A stretch of 30,183 nucleotides of DNA from Ruminococcus sp. (GTDB lineage: Bacteria; Bacillota; Clostridia; Lachnospirales; Lachnospiraceae). Every line of letters starts with the position of its first letter. Position 1 is the stretch's first letter. Of this stretch, positions 7,143 through 15,006 are shown piece after piece. The notes below the pieces were generated by a model. That model had not been told where the DNA came from, made no database searches, and saw nothing but the letters and a program-made list of their open reading frames with translations. The stretch covers positions 1 to 30,183 of the forward strand of contig JAHHTL010000028.1 of the NCBI GenBank assembly GCA_020024635.1. Reading direction: 5' to 3'. Made by a program: the position numbers and the translations under genes.

Positions 7143-8124
7143 AATTCTTATAGTACTGAGTATGATTCTTGCTTTCGTTTTTTTTCTTTCTTTTGGTCTT
7201 GGAAAATATCCAATCGAGTTAAACGAATTGATTGGAATTTTAAGTTCAAAAGTTCTCCCGATCAAACAGTTTTGGACCAATAATCAAGAGATTGCACTTT
7301 TTAATATAAGGATGCCAAGAATTTTGTTAGGCATTTTGGTAGGTGCAGCATTGCCGGCAGCAGGTGTCTGTTATCAAGGGATTTTTAGAAATCCAATGGT
7401 ATCCCCAGATCTTTTGGGAGCCTCTTCTGGAGCAGCGTTTGGCGCAGTACTTGCAATTTTATCAGGAGCAGGTTTTTTGGGAATCTCCATGTCTGCATTT
7501 TTCTTTGCACTTTTTACAGTGTGGATTGTGTGTATAGTTGGGAAACATGCAAAGGGAAATCCGACGTTGGGATTGGTGTTAGCAGGAATTATGGTAAGCT
7601 CTGTCTTTACGTCCGCTACTTCATTTTTAAAATTGGTAGCAGATCCGGATCAAGAATTACCAGCAATTACATATTGGCTGATGGGAAGTCTTGCAGGAGC
7701 AAAAAAAAGTGATGTTTTGTTTGCAATCTTTCCGATTCTCCTTGGAATGATTCCACTTTTTCTACTTAGATGGAAATTGAATCTTTTAACACTGGGCGAA
7801 GAAGAAGCCAGAACTATGGGGGTAGATGTACCTAAAATACGAGGAATTGTGATAGCATGTGCAACACTTATTACGGCGGCAAGCATTTCTGTGAGTGGCA
7901 TGATCGGGTGGGTAGGACTTGTGATTCCTCATTTTGCAAGAATGTTAATTGGATGTGATTACAGAAAACTTCTTCCAGCTTCTGTTCTTATGGGGGCAGC
8001 ATTTCTGTTAATTGTGGATAATATAGCAAGGTTGGCAACGACATCGGAAATCCCAATAGGAATATTAACTTCCTTTGTAGGCGCTCCGTTCTTTTTATAT
8101 TTGATTATGAGAGAGGGGGAATAG
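7126..8124 (+). CDS. FecCD/BtuC-type ABC transporter permease
   Basis: The protein has 332 residues and about ten membrane segments, the usual size for importers of iron-siderophore, haem, cobalamin or molybdate. Family landmarks are NIRMPRILLGILVGAALPAAGVCYQGIFRNPMVSPDLLGASSG split near the N-terminus, the coupling stretch around LGEEEARTMGVDVPK, and GWVGLVIPHFARML near the C-terminus. ATG 7126 has AAAGGAG 10 bases upstream, inside the methyltransferase gene. It pairs with the ATPase (8127) and lipoprotein (8927). The substrate is not readable; the FmdE and DUF364 neighbours point to a metal or metal chelate. Confidence 0.93.
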   Translation: MKKETKILIVLSMILAFVFFLSFGLGKYPIELNELIGILSSKVLPIKQFWTNNQEIALFNIRMPRILLGILVGAALPAAGVCYQGIFRNPMVSPDLLGASSGAAFGAVLAILSGAGFLGISMSAFFFALFTVWIVCIVGKHAKGNPTLGLVLAGIMVSSVFTSATSFLKLVADPDQELPAITYWLMGSLAGAKKSDVLFAIFPILLGMIPLFLLRWKLNLLTLGEEEARTMGVDVPKIRGIVIACATLITAASISVSGMIGWVGLVIPHFARMLIGCDYRKLLPASVLMGAAFLLIVDNIARLATTSEIPIGILTSFVGAPFFLYLIMREGE

Positions 8125-8126
8125 CA

Positions 8127-8909
8127 ATGGAGATTGAAGTTGCAAATTTAGACGCTTACTATGGAAAACACAAAGTGTTGTCGGATCTTTCCTTTTCACT
8201 TGAAAAAGGAAAATTGATGTGTGTGTTAGGTCCCAATGGGGTTGGAAAAAGTACACTTTTCCAGTGTATTTTGGGGCTGAAAAAACAACATGCCGGAACG
8301 ATTTATATTGAAGGCGTGGAGTTGGAAACATTAGATATTCGTCAGAGAGCAAAACGAATTGCATTTATCCCTCAAAGTCATCAACCGGTTTTTTCTTATA
8401 AAGTGAAAGATGTTGTACTTATGAGCACGGAATCTACACTATGTGGAATGAAAGGACCGGGAAAACAACAAATGGAAATGACGTTGGAGGCGATGGAGCG
8501 TGTAGGAATTTCTCATCTTGCAGAAAGAAAATATACACAAATTAGTGGTGGTGAGCGACAATTGGTTATGATTGCAAGGGCATTGGCGCAACAAGCAAAA
8601 GTATTGATCATGGATGAACCGACTTCAAATCTAGATTATGGGAATCAAGTTCGGATTATGGAGCAGATACGTCGCTTAGTAGAGGGAGGATATACCATCC
8701 TTCAATCCTGTCATCAGCCAGATCAGGCTTTCTTGTATGCAGATGAAATTCTTGTTTTATGGGAAGGGGGTGTCTTGATCCAAGGACCACCAAAAGAAGT
8801 TCTGACAGAAAAATTGATTCAAAAAATATATGGGGTAGACGTAGAAATCAAATCATTTCATCAAGATCAAATACGAGTGTGTATTCCATCACACTTACAT
8901 AAAAATTAA
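8127..8909 (+). CDS. FecE/BtuD-type ABC transporter ATPase
   Basis: This 260-residue ATPase carries Walker A GPNGVGKST (residues 35-43), a Q-loop FIPQSHQ, the signature ISGGERQLVMIARAL, Walker B VLIMDEPTSNLD and a switch His in QSCHQPDQA. It starts two bases after the permease stop, behind GAGGGGG, so the two are coupled. It energises import through the 7126 permease. The Cys before the switch His (SCHQ) is less common than SxHD/SLHD, but the catalytic His is present. Confidence 0.94.
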   Translation: MEIEVANLDAYYGKHKVLSDLSFSLEKGKLMCVLGPNGVGKSTLFQCILGLKKQHAGTIYIEGVELETLDIRQRAKRIAFIPQSHQPVFSYKVKDVVLMSTESTLCGMKGPGKQQMEMTLEAMERVGISHLAERKYTQISGGERQLVMIARALAQQAKVLIMDEPTSNLDYGNQVRIMEQIRRLVEGGYTILQSCHQPDQAFLYADEILVLWEGGVLIQGPPKEVLTEKLIQKIYGVDVEIKSFHQDQIRVCIPSHLHKN

Positions 8910-8926
8910 GATTAGGAGGAGTAAAA

Positions 8927-10036
8927 ATGAGAAAAAGAATGTTAATTATGAAAGCGGTAGCACTTTGCCTATCTGTTATGGTAGTAGTGCCAGGGTGTGG
9001 TGCAACCAAAGAAAAAGCAGTAACTGTACAAAAAGAGAAGGTAGAAGAAAAACAAAAGCAGACAGACACCATCGTATTTACAGATTCCTGTGGGCGAGAG
9101 GTAGAATTACCGGCTGAAATTGAACGAATTGTTCCGATGGGACCACCTGCGCAAATGATGCTTCTGTCACTTGCACCGGAAAAGGTGGTAGGAGTTACAC
9201 AAAAGCTTAATGAAAAAGAAATCAAATATTTTGGAAAAGAGACGGCAGACCTTCCGGAATTTGGTTCTTTTTATGGGTCGGAAGATCTAAATAAAGAAGC
9301 ACTTTTGGCAGCACAGCCTCAGGTGATTATTGATATGGGTGAGGCAAAAAATGGAAATAAAGAGGATTTAGATGGACTTCAAGAACAACTAGGTATTCCA
9401 ACTATTTTTATTGAATCAAGTTTACAAACAACAGGAGAAGCATTCCGCACGTTAGGAAAGATTCTTGGAAAAACAAAAGAAGCGCAGGATCTGGCAACAT
9501 ACTGTGAAACGAAATTAGGAATGATTCAAGAGGGAATGGAGAAAATTCCAGAAGATCAAAAGAAACACTATTTATACGCAGGTGGAGAGCATGGACTTTG
9601 GGTGGTCAGTAAAGATTCTTTTCATGCAGAAGTATTGGATATGTTAGGTGATAATGTGGCAGTTTTAGCAGAACCTACGAGAAAAGGAAGTGGAGATGAA
9701 ATATCAGGAGAACAGCTTCTTTTATGGAATCCGGAATTGGTTATTTTTGCACCGAATAGCATTTATAACACTGTGAAAGAAGATGAACTTTGGTCACAAT
9801 TAGAGGCAATCCAAAATAATAAATATTATCAAGTACCATCCGCCCCTTATAATTGGATGGGAATGCCACCATCAATTAACCGATTTTTGGGAATGCAATG
9901 GGCAGCAAATATTCTATATCCAGAGGTATTTGATTATGACATGTATGAGGTGGCAAAAGAGTATTACGAACTGTTTTACCACTATCAGTTAACAGAAGAA
10001 GAGTTTCAAAGCATTATGGGAAATGTAAAAAAATAA
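8927..10036 (+). CDS. Metal-chelate ABC transporter substrate-binding lipoprotein
   Basis: A lipoprotein signal peptide with lipobox VPGC puts Cys24 at the mature N-terminus, anchoring it outside the membrane. A charged linker (about residues 25-45) leads into a periplasmic_binding_2 (PF01497) domain with IVFTDSCGREVELP, then IERIVPMGPPAQMMLLSLAPEKVVGV. Near the C-terminus PYNWMGMPPSINRFLGMQWAANILYP is striking. I associate this kind of tail with FecCD-coupled binding proteins of the molybdate/tungstate (MolA-like) and archaeal type, but from memory and not certainly. The start has AGGAGGAG before it. It captures the ligand for the 7126/8127 transporter. Confidence 0.9.
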   Translation: MRKRMLIMKAVALCLSVMVVVPGCGATKEKAVTVQKEKVEEKQKQTDTIVFTDSCGREVELPAEIERIVPMGPPAQMMLLSLAPEKVVGVTQKLNEKEIKYFGKETADLPEFGSFYGSEDLNKEALLAAQPQVIIDMGEAKNGNKEDLDGLQEQLGIPTIFIESSLQTTGEAFRTLGKILGKTKEAQDLATYCETKLGMIQEGMEKIPEDQKKHYLYAGGEHGLWVVSKDSFHAEVLDMLGDNVAVLAEPTRKGSGDEISGEQLLLWNPELVIFAPNSIYNTVKEDELWSQLEAIQNNKYYQVPSAPYNWMGMPPSINRFLGMQWAANILYPEVFDYDMYEVAKEYYELFYHYQLTEEEFQSIMGNVKK

Positions 10037-10049
10037 AAGGAGATTTCTT

Positions 10050-10592
10050 ATGAATACATTAAAGGAAGATTTAGAGAAAGCAGTGGCTTACCACGGACAT
10101 TTGTGTTCTGGCCAGATTCTTGGAGTTCGAATGGCAAGATATGCTTGTAAGATATTAAAAATTGAGGAACCACAAACATCCAAACGACTTATTGTATTTG
10201 TGGAATCCGATCGGTGCATTGCAGATGCCATTGGTACAGTTACAGGCTGTAAGCTTGGTAAACGTACATTGAAATGGATAAATTTTGGGAAAACCGCAGC
10301 CACTTTTGTTGATTTAAAGGAAAATAGAGCCGTTCGAGTGCGGAAACTCTCACATAGTTATCCGCAAGAAGGGGAAAATCTAGAGTTGTTTTTCTCTAAA
10401 TTTACAGATGAAGAACTTTTTTCTGTGGAAGAGGTAATCGTGGATTTAAAACCAGGTGATCTTCCAGGCAGACCATCGGAAATACAGGTGTGCTCATGCT
10501 GTGGAGAAGAAGTGCTAGATGGAAGGCATGTTGTAAAAAATGGAAAAATTTTGTGTCGACATTGTGCGGGAGAGTGTTATTATAGAAAATAG
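10050..10592 (+). CDS. FmdE-family protein with C-terminal zinc finger
   Basis: This 180-residue protein has the FmdE (PF02663) core with HGHLCSGQILGVRMA at residues 15-29, whose His and Cys are metal ligands in the family. SDRCIADAIGTVTGCKLGKRTL follows. The C-terminal part has C148/C151 and C169/C172, forming a treble-clef zinc site found in several FmdE proteins. FmdE was named from the molybdenum formylmethanofuran dehydrogenase operon of methanogens. This organism shows no sign of methanogenesis, and bacterial FmdE function is unknown; metal or metal-cofactor handling is likely. It starts 13 bp after the binding-protein gene, behind AAAGGAG. Confidence 0.9.
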   Translation: MNTLKEDLEKAVAYHGHLCSGQILGVRMARYACKILKIEEPQTSKRLIVFVESDRCIADAIGTVTGCKLGKRTLKWINFGKTAATFVDLKENRAVRVRKLSHSYPQEGENLELFFSKFTDEELFSVEEVIVDLKPGDLPGRPSEIQVCSCCGEEVLDGRHVVKNGKILCRHCAGECYYRK

Positions 10593-10615
10593 ATGAGCGA
10601 TGGAGGTATTTTATC

Positions 10616-11356
10616 ATGTGGGAACTTTATGATAGGTTAATAGAAGGAATTCCAGAAACCATCCCAGTGAGGGCTTATACATTGGGAGAGATATGGACAA
10701 TGGTACAAACTCCAAATCATGTGGGGGTTGCAATGACTGTAAATCTTTCTTCTAGAGATCCCATTTTAAAATCAGATCCTTGTGCAGTTCCTTTGAAAGA
10801 CCTTGCACAATGTGCTAAATCTTGGAATTACAAAGAGGCATCTTTAGGAGTTGCAGCAATCAATGCTTACTATAATCAAGAACCGCTTCTTTATGAAAAA
10901 AGTATAAATGTAGGAGGGGACAAAGATGCCTTTCTTTTATACGGGGAAGAGATGCAGGGGAAAAAAGTTGCTGTTATTGGACATTTCCCGTTTCTAGAAA
11001 AACAACTTCGTGGAAAATGTGAATTGACAATTTTAGAAAGAAATCCAAAGCAGGGAGATTATCCAGATCCAGCATGTGAATATTTACTTTATGATCAAGA
11101 TTATATTCTGGTAACAGGATCTACGCTTGTCAATAAAACTTTACCACGGTTGTTACAATTAAAAAATGAACACAGTCGTCTTATAATGGTAGGACCCTCT
11201 GTAACCCTTAGTCCCATTCTTTATGAATATGGAGTAGATGCGTTGTCCGGAATGATTGTTACAGATTCAAAGAAAGCACGAGAGATTGTTGGAAAAGGCT
11301 CCTGTGGTGGTATTTTTCAAGCAGGAAAAATGGTGAATTTATTACCAAAACGGTAA
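10616..11356 (+). CDS. DUF4213/DUF364 putative heavy-metal chelation protein
   Basis: The 246-residue protein has a DUF4213 N-terminal part (about residues 1-90, with an enolase-N-like fold in known structures) and a Rossmann-like DUF364 part (about 105-240). The latter shows GKKVAVIGHFPF, then TGSTLVNKTLPRLLQL, MVGPSVTLSPILYEYGVDALSGMIV. Family structural work proposed a ligand or metal site between the two domains, but no reaction is established. It lies 23 bp after fmdE behind GGAGGT. Together with FmdE it forms the cytosolic end of the uptake system, perhaps releasing, storing or modifying the imported metal species (inference). Confidence 0.88.
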   Translation: MWELYDRLIEGIPETIPVRAYTLGEIWTMVQTPNHVGVAMTVNLSSRDPILKSDPCAVPLKDLAQCAKSWNYKEASLGVAAINAYYNQEPLLYEKSINVGGDKDAFLLYGEEMQGKKVAVIGHFPFLEKQLRGKCELTILERNPKQGDYPDPACEYLLYDQDYILVTGSTLVNKTLPRLLQLKNEHSRLIMVGPSVTLSPILYEYGVDALSGMIVTDSKKAREIVGKGSCGGIFQAGKMVNLLPKR

Positions 11357-11379
11357 AAAAGAAAAGGCAGAAGATAAAA

Positions 11380-12039
11380 ATGTGTGATATAAAAAAAGTT
11401 CTTGGGAAGGCTAGATTATTTTCGGAAATTGAAGAAGAAGAGTTGGAAGATTTGGCGATGGATTTAAAAATCCATCTACGCCATATTCGAAAAGGGGAGT
11501 GCTGGGCCACAGCAGGAGAAAAGCTAAACCAGATTGGGATTATAGCAAAAGGAGATTTAGCATTGTCTCTTTTTACTGTTCGTGGGGATGAACATTTGGT
11601 GCAGAAATTGAAAGAATATTCCGTAGTCGGAATTGATGTGGTCTCCACAACAAGTAAAATAAACCCCTACGATATCCGTGCGACAGAAGATGCAGTTGTA
11701 TTAGAGTTTGACTGGAAGCGAATTGAAAAAGCAGGCTCGATAAAGGAACAGCACCGGTTAAAAATATTACACAACACCATGGTTCTTATTTCTCACGAAA
11801 ACATGAGGAAAACATACAAATTGGAAATACTAATGCAAAAAGGATTGCGAGATCGAGTGATGACATACCTTCGAATTCAAGAAAAGAAAAAAGGAAAATC
11901 AACATTTTCTATTCCATATTCGAGAGATGAGCTTTCCGCGTATTTGTGTGTGAATCGAAGTGCTTTATCTCACGAATTAAGTCAGATGGAAAAAGAGGGA
12001 ATTATAAAATATAAGCGAAATGAATTTACTATTTTATGA
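11380..12039 (+). CDS. Crp/Fnr-family transcriptional regulator
   Basis: This 219-residue regulator has a cNMP_binding-like sensor (about residues 5-120), a long dimer helix (about 125-150) and a C-terminal winged HTH with YSRDELSAYLCVNRSALSHELSQMEKEGII. It has a Cys at position 2 and another in ECWATAGE (about residue 46), but no FNR-type N-terminal cysteine cluster, so an Fe-S cluster like FNR's is not evident. The effector is unknown. It is the last gene of the operon, and the TGTTG-N6-CAACA palindrome at the operon promoter is a fitting target. It probably reports supply of, or need for, the transported compound. Confidence 0.9.
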   Translation: MCDIKKVLGKARLFSEIEEEELEDLAMDLKIHLRHIRKGECWATAGEKLNQIGIIAKGDLALSLFTVRGDEHLVQKLKEYSVVGIDVVSTTSKINPYDIRATEDAVVLEFDWKRIEKAGSIKEQHRLKILHNTMVLISHENMRKTYKLEILMQKGLRDRVMTYLRIQEKKKGKSTFSIPYSRDELSAYLCVNRSALSHELSQMEKEGIIKYKRNEFTIL

Positions 12040-12044
12040 GTGCG

Positions 12045-12073
12045 TGCAGGACTTTAAAAGGTCCTGCATTTCT
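12045..12073 (+). terminator. Terminator of the metal-uptake operon
   Basis: TGCAGGAC (12045-12052) pairs with GTCCTGCA (12061-12068) around an 8-base loop and is followed by TTTCTT. It lies five bases after the regulator's stop. Confidence 0.85.
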
Positions 12074-12159
12074 TAATATAAAAAGAATATACAAAAATGG
12101 AAAGTTTTTTAAAGTAACAGATAATTACATAATAAAATTAAAATAATTTCAAAAATCTA
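12074..12159. other. AT-rich gene-free spacer in the 12040-12474 gap
   Basis: This part of the gap between the regulator's terminator and the 12160 promoter is very AT-rich and shows no supported gene. A six-codon ATG frame within it (MESFLK) has no ribosome-binding site. The rest of the gap is covered by the promoter, RNA and terminator entries. Confidence 0.6.
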
Positions 12160-12188
12160 TTGACATATAAAAAGAAATGTATTATTAT
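12160..12188 (+). promoter_or_regulatory. Strong promoter of candidate RNA
   Basis: A perfect TTGACA (12160-12165) and TATTAT (12183-12188) are separated by 17 bp in a very AT-rich stretch. No gene starts within the next 280 bases. Confidence 0.75.
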
Positions 12189-12194
12189 AACATT

Positions 12195-12366
12195 AACAAA
12201 TAAAAGAGATAAAAAATAAAAGAACAGGAGGTACGGACCACCAGAAAGAGTAGAAAAAACTTTTATCTAATTAAAAATTAGCAATAAGAGGTAAAACCAA
12301 TGGAAAGAGTGTCGTGTTAAAGGTAAGTGTTGATCATGTTGGATTGGCATTTACCTTTAATTTTGG
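12195..12366 (+). ncRNA. Candidate structured RNA (small RNA or leader)
   Basis: Transcription from the 12160 promoter would give an RNA of about 170 bases that ends at a hairpin with 15-bp arms (12317-12331 with 12346-12360, including G-U pairs), followed by TTTT. Inside it, AGATAAAA (12207-12214) pairs with TTTTATCT (12261-12268), enclosing GGAGGT-ACGG-ACCACC (12227-12242), in which a ribosome-binding-like GGAGGT is sequestered. CTAATT/AATTAG (12267-12281) is a further small hairpin. A six-codon frame (12300-12320, MERVSC) with AGAGGT upstream ends inside the terminator stem. It matches no RNA class that I recognise. It could be an independent small RNA or an attenuating leader of the PHP gene. 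Confidence 0.45.
12317..12364 (+). terminator. Terminator-like hairpin ending the candidate RNA
   Basis: TTAAAGGTAA (12317-12326) pairs perfectly with TTACCTTTAA (12351-12360), and five more pairs (some G-U) extend the stem inward. TTTT follows at 12361-12364. Confidence 0.55.
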
Positions 12367-12399
12367 AAAAAATTATTAAAATAGTTAGAAGATAGATGA

Positions 12400-12428
12400 T
12401 TGCCAGCACTGTAGTAAAGTTGTATAAT
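12400..12428 (+). promoter_or_regulatory. Promoter of the PHP gene
   Basis: TTGCCA (12400-12405) and a perfect TATAAT (12423-12428) lie 17 bp apart. The leader to the ATG at 12475 is about 40 bases, so the PHP gene can be transcribed independently of the upstream RNA. Confidence 0.75.
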
Positions 12429-12474
12429 ACAATCATAAGATGCAAGGATCACTAGCAGACGAGGAGGACCGGAT

Positions 12475-13302
12475 ATGAAAATAGATATGCATTGTCATGT
12501 AAAAGAAGGCTCCATAGACAGTAAAGTAAGTCTGGATGAATATATTACTCTTTTAAAACAACAAGGATTTCAGGGAATGGTCATTACAGATCATAATACG
12601 TATAATGGATACCGCTATTGGAAAGAAAAAATGCAAGGAAAAGTGCATACGGATTTTGTCGTTTTAAAAGGGATTGAATATGATACAAAAGATGCAGGAC
12701 ATATTCTTGTTATTATGCCGGAAGGTGTGAAGATGCGCGTTTTAGAAAAAAGAGGGATGCCGGTTACTTCGTTGATCGAGTTTGTTCATCGTAATGGCGG
12801 GGTGCTAGGACCTGCACATCCTTGCGGCGAGAAATATATGAGTATAACAAATACAAAAAAATTTTACTCCAACCCTGAAATTATGAAACGATTTGATTTT
12901 ATAGAGGCGTACAATTGTTGCGAGTCTGCAAAGTCGAATGAAGGCGCTATGAAGCTGGCAAAGAAATATGGAAAAGTTATGACAGGAGGAAGCGATTCAC
13001 ACAAACCAGGGTGTGTTGGAAGAGCTTATACTATTTTACCTGAGTCAGTTACATGTGAGACAGAATTAATTTCATTGATTCATAAAAAAGCAGAGTTTGA
13101 AGTTGGTGGAGTTTTTTATGAAAAAACCACGAAAGACAGGATTGGAAAAGTAAATATGGTGTTAGTACATTCTTTCTGGGTTTATAATAAGCTGGGTGCA
13201 ATTTTAAGAGGGCATGGGAGAAAAACGAAAATGCAACTGGAAAATCCAGTGGATCCCATCGATCCAATTGAAATGTATTATACAGGACAAAAATTTAAAT
13301 AA
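12475..13302 (+). CDS. PHP-domain metal-dependent phosphoesterase
   Basis: This 275-residue protein carries the PHP signature motifs: DMHCHV with H6 and H8, TDHNTY, the glutamate in KGIEYD, AHPCG, EAYNCC and GSDSHK. These form the multinuclear metal site of the family, which hydrolyses phosphate esters of nucleotides, histidinol phosphate or oligonucleotides. No polymerase or HisK-specific features are seen, so the substrate is open. The start is certain from GAGGAGG upstream and from the PHP motif beginning at residue 4. The gene stands alone between its own promoter and a strong terminator. Confidence 0.88.
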   Translation: MKIDMHCHVKEGSIDSKVSLDEYITLLKQQGFQGMVITDHNTYNGYRYWKEKMQGKVHTDFVVLKGIEYDTKDAGHILVIMPEGVKMRVLEKRGMPVTSLIEFVHRNGGVLGPAHPCGEKYMSITNTKKFYSNPEIMKRFDFIEAYNCCESAKSNEGAMKLAKKYGKVMTGGSDSHKPGCVGRAYTILPESVTCETELISLIHKKAEFEVGGVFYEKTTKDRIGKVNMVLVHSFWVYNKLGAILRGHGRKTKMQLENPVDPIDPIEMYYTGQKFK

Positions 13303-13336
13303 GAACAAGCATGGCCAATCGACCATGCTTGTTCTT
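13301..13336. terminator. Bidirectional terminator between PHP gene and PF06541 gene
   Basis: AAGAACAAGCATGG and CCATGCTTGTTCTT form a perfect 14-bp stem with an 8-base loop. T-rich runs follow on both strands, and it overlaps the stop codons of both convergent genes. Confidence 0.93.
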
Positions 13337-14186
13337 ACTTTTTCTTTTTGTTTTGTAAAAATTTTTTGAGAACGTGAAATTGTTCTTTGTGTTGGTGAGG
13401 CTCCATTTTGGGAAAAGCTTTCATAAGTCGAAGCGCATTAATAGAATGGAGACGGTTTATTTTTTTGTAGCGTTTTTTTAGCTCATTGATTCGATAACGT
13501 AATTCTTCAGCAGTTTCCATTTCCAACTCTCTTAGTTCGGTGAAAGAGTCATTATGTTTGCTTTTAACAACTTCTTGTTTTTCAAGGGCAATTAAAACTT
13601 TTTCGGACAAATCATATCCCAGTTGATCTGAGAACTGGTGAAGTTCATATGCGATTTTTTCCATAACTACAAGGTGATGGTTTATCTTTAAAACACAGGA
13701 GGCTGTTACACACGCATCGGAAAACAGGATCAGACAGAAAAATGCAATCAGCACAAGTCCAAGAGTATGTGGAAGAAGGAGGATTAGCTTTGCAACAAAA
13801 GGCTGAATAAATTTTACGATCAGCACGCAGGCAACGCCCCAGATCAGCGAAAAGGTGATGCAGACATATCCACCAATATTAAAAGGTTGATCGGAGTAAT
13901 CCCACCATTTATTGTGAAATACAATATCCATAATCCATCCGGTTATACCTTCTAGAAACGTTACAAGAACTACTGAAAAAATATAAAGAAGTATCCAATT
14001 GTCTTTCAAAGGAGTGAGAAAATAAATCACAATGGTAACGCCAAATCCGTAAATGGGGCAAACAGGACCATTTAAAAAACCTCGATTAACAAAATGATGT
14101 TGTTTAACAGCGGCGTAGGAAACTTCTGTGCACCAGCCTAAAAAGGAGTAAACAAAAAAATAAAGGGAAAGTTGATACAATTCCAT
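13335..14186 (-). CDS. PF06541-family putative ABC-transporter-type membrane protein
   Basis: The N-terminal 150 residues or so hold about five membrane segments with the family pattern FVYSFLGWCTEVSYA, then VNRGFLNGPVCPIYGFG and LEGITGWIMDIVFHNKWWDYSD. This is the CmpB-like family (PF06541, annotated as putative ABC-transporter type IV), whose function is unknown. The last 120 residues are charged and helical, likely cytosolic, ending in a Lys-rich tail. I start at ATG 14186 (283 residues) because AAAGGA precedes it. The frame stays open further upstream, but only through the 3' end of the truA-like gene. It follows that gene by 43 bp and may be cotranscribed with it. Confidence 0.82.
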   Translation of the reverse strand: MELYQLSLYFFVYSFLGWCTEVSYAAVKQHHFVNRGFLNGPVCPIYGFGVTIVIYFLTPLKDNWILLYIFSVVLVTFLEGITGWIMDIVFHNKWWDYSDQPFNIGGYVCITFSLIWGVACVLIVKFIQPFVAKLILLLPHTLGLVLIAFFCLILFSDACVTASCVLKINHHLVVMEKIAYELHQFSDQLGYDLSEKVLIALEKQEVVKSKHNDSFTELRELEMETAEELRYRINELKKRYKKINRLHSINALRLMKAFPKMEPHQHKEQFHVLKKFLQNKKKK

Positions 14187-14229
14187 ATGTAAAATCCTTT
14201 CTGTTATTATGAAAATAGAACGAAAAGTA

Positions 14230-14967
14230 TTAGTCGTATGAGATTTCTTGGAGAAAAAGTCCTTTTGGATCACAAGGAGCACTAGAAACTTCTGCACCAG
14301 AAAAAATAGCCTCAATACATTCTTTTTTTCGCTTGCCAAGTCCAATGTCCAAAAGTGTTCCAATTATCATTCGTGCCATATTGTGTAGAAAGTCTTTTGC
14401 GCAGATGGTAATCTGAATTTCTGACAAATCATAGTAAATGGAAATGTCATATATTTCTTTCTCTGTGGATTTGCTTTTTTTGACCGTCGAAAAGTTTTTA
14501 AAATCGTGGACTCCAATCAAAAGAAGTGCAGCTTGCTCCATGGCGGTAATATCTGGAGTTTTAAAAGAATAGTAGGTGTATTTTCGATCAAAGACACTAG
14601 GAACATCACCAATGGCGATGCGATAGAGATAGGTTTTGGATTTTGCGTTTAAAGAAGAATGAAATCGCTCAGGAACTTCTTTGACCTCCAAAACTGCAAT
14701 ATCCATAGGCAAATATCGATTTAAGTATTGTTTGATTTCATAGGATTTCATGTCAGATGTAGTTTTAAAGTTTACAATTTGCTTGTAGGCATGAACGCCA
14801 ACTTCTGTTCTGGCGCCACAGAATAATTCAACATTTTCAGCGGTCATTTTGTGTAGGATCTCAAGAATTTTGTTTGAGATTGTATTTTTAGACTCGTCTT
14901 TTCCAAGTCGTTGCCACCCTTGATATCTAGAACCGTCATATTCCAATGTTAGTTGTATATTGTGCAT
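14230..14967 (-). CDS. truA: TruA-family tRNA pseudouridine synthase with altered catalytic residue
   Basis: TruA converts uridines 38-40 of tRNA anticodon arms to pseudouridine. The 245-residue protein keeps the family layout: LEYDGSRYQGWQR at the start, NAKSKTYLYRI mid-protein and FLHNMARMIIGTLLDIGLGK near the end. However, the motif normally read as RTDxGVHA is RTEVGVHA: residue 55, the catalytic aspartate position, is glutamate (codon at 14805-14803). All pseudouridine synthases use Asp there. The gene may encode a weak, specialised or non-catalytic paralogue, with a canonical truA elsewhere. The ATG follows GGGAGG, and its own promoter is at 15007-15035. Confidence 0.85.
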   Translation of the reverse strand: MHNIQLTLEYDGSRYQGWQRLGKDESKNTISNKILEILHKMTAENVELFCGARTEVGVHAYKQIVNFKTTSDMKSYEIKQYLNRYLPMDIAVLEVKEVPERFHSSLNAKSKTYLYRIAIGDVPSVFDRKYTYYSFKTPDITAMEQAALLLIGVHDFKNFSTVKKSKSTEKEIYDISIYYDLSEIQITICAKDFLHNMARMIIGTLLDIGLGKRKKECIEAIFSGAEVSSAPCDPKGLFLQEISYD

Positions 14968-15006
14968 GGAAAAACCTCCCTAATGAAAAAAATCTATGTC
15001 AAAATC

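Noticed and set aside
12226..12250. A gene starting after the GGAGGT at 12227
   Set aside because: No ATG, GTG or TTG in a usable position follows before a stop; the motif is better explained as part of a hairpin.
14187..14363. N-terminal extension of the PF06541 protein
   Set aside because: The extra 59 residues are read from the end of the truA-like gene in another frame, and the AAAGGA site supports 14186.
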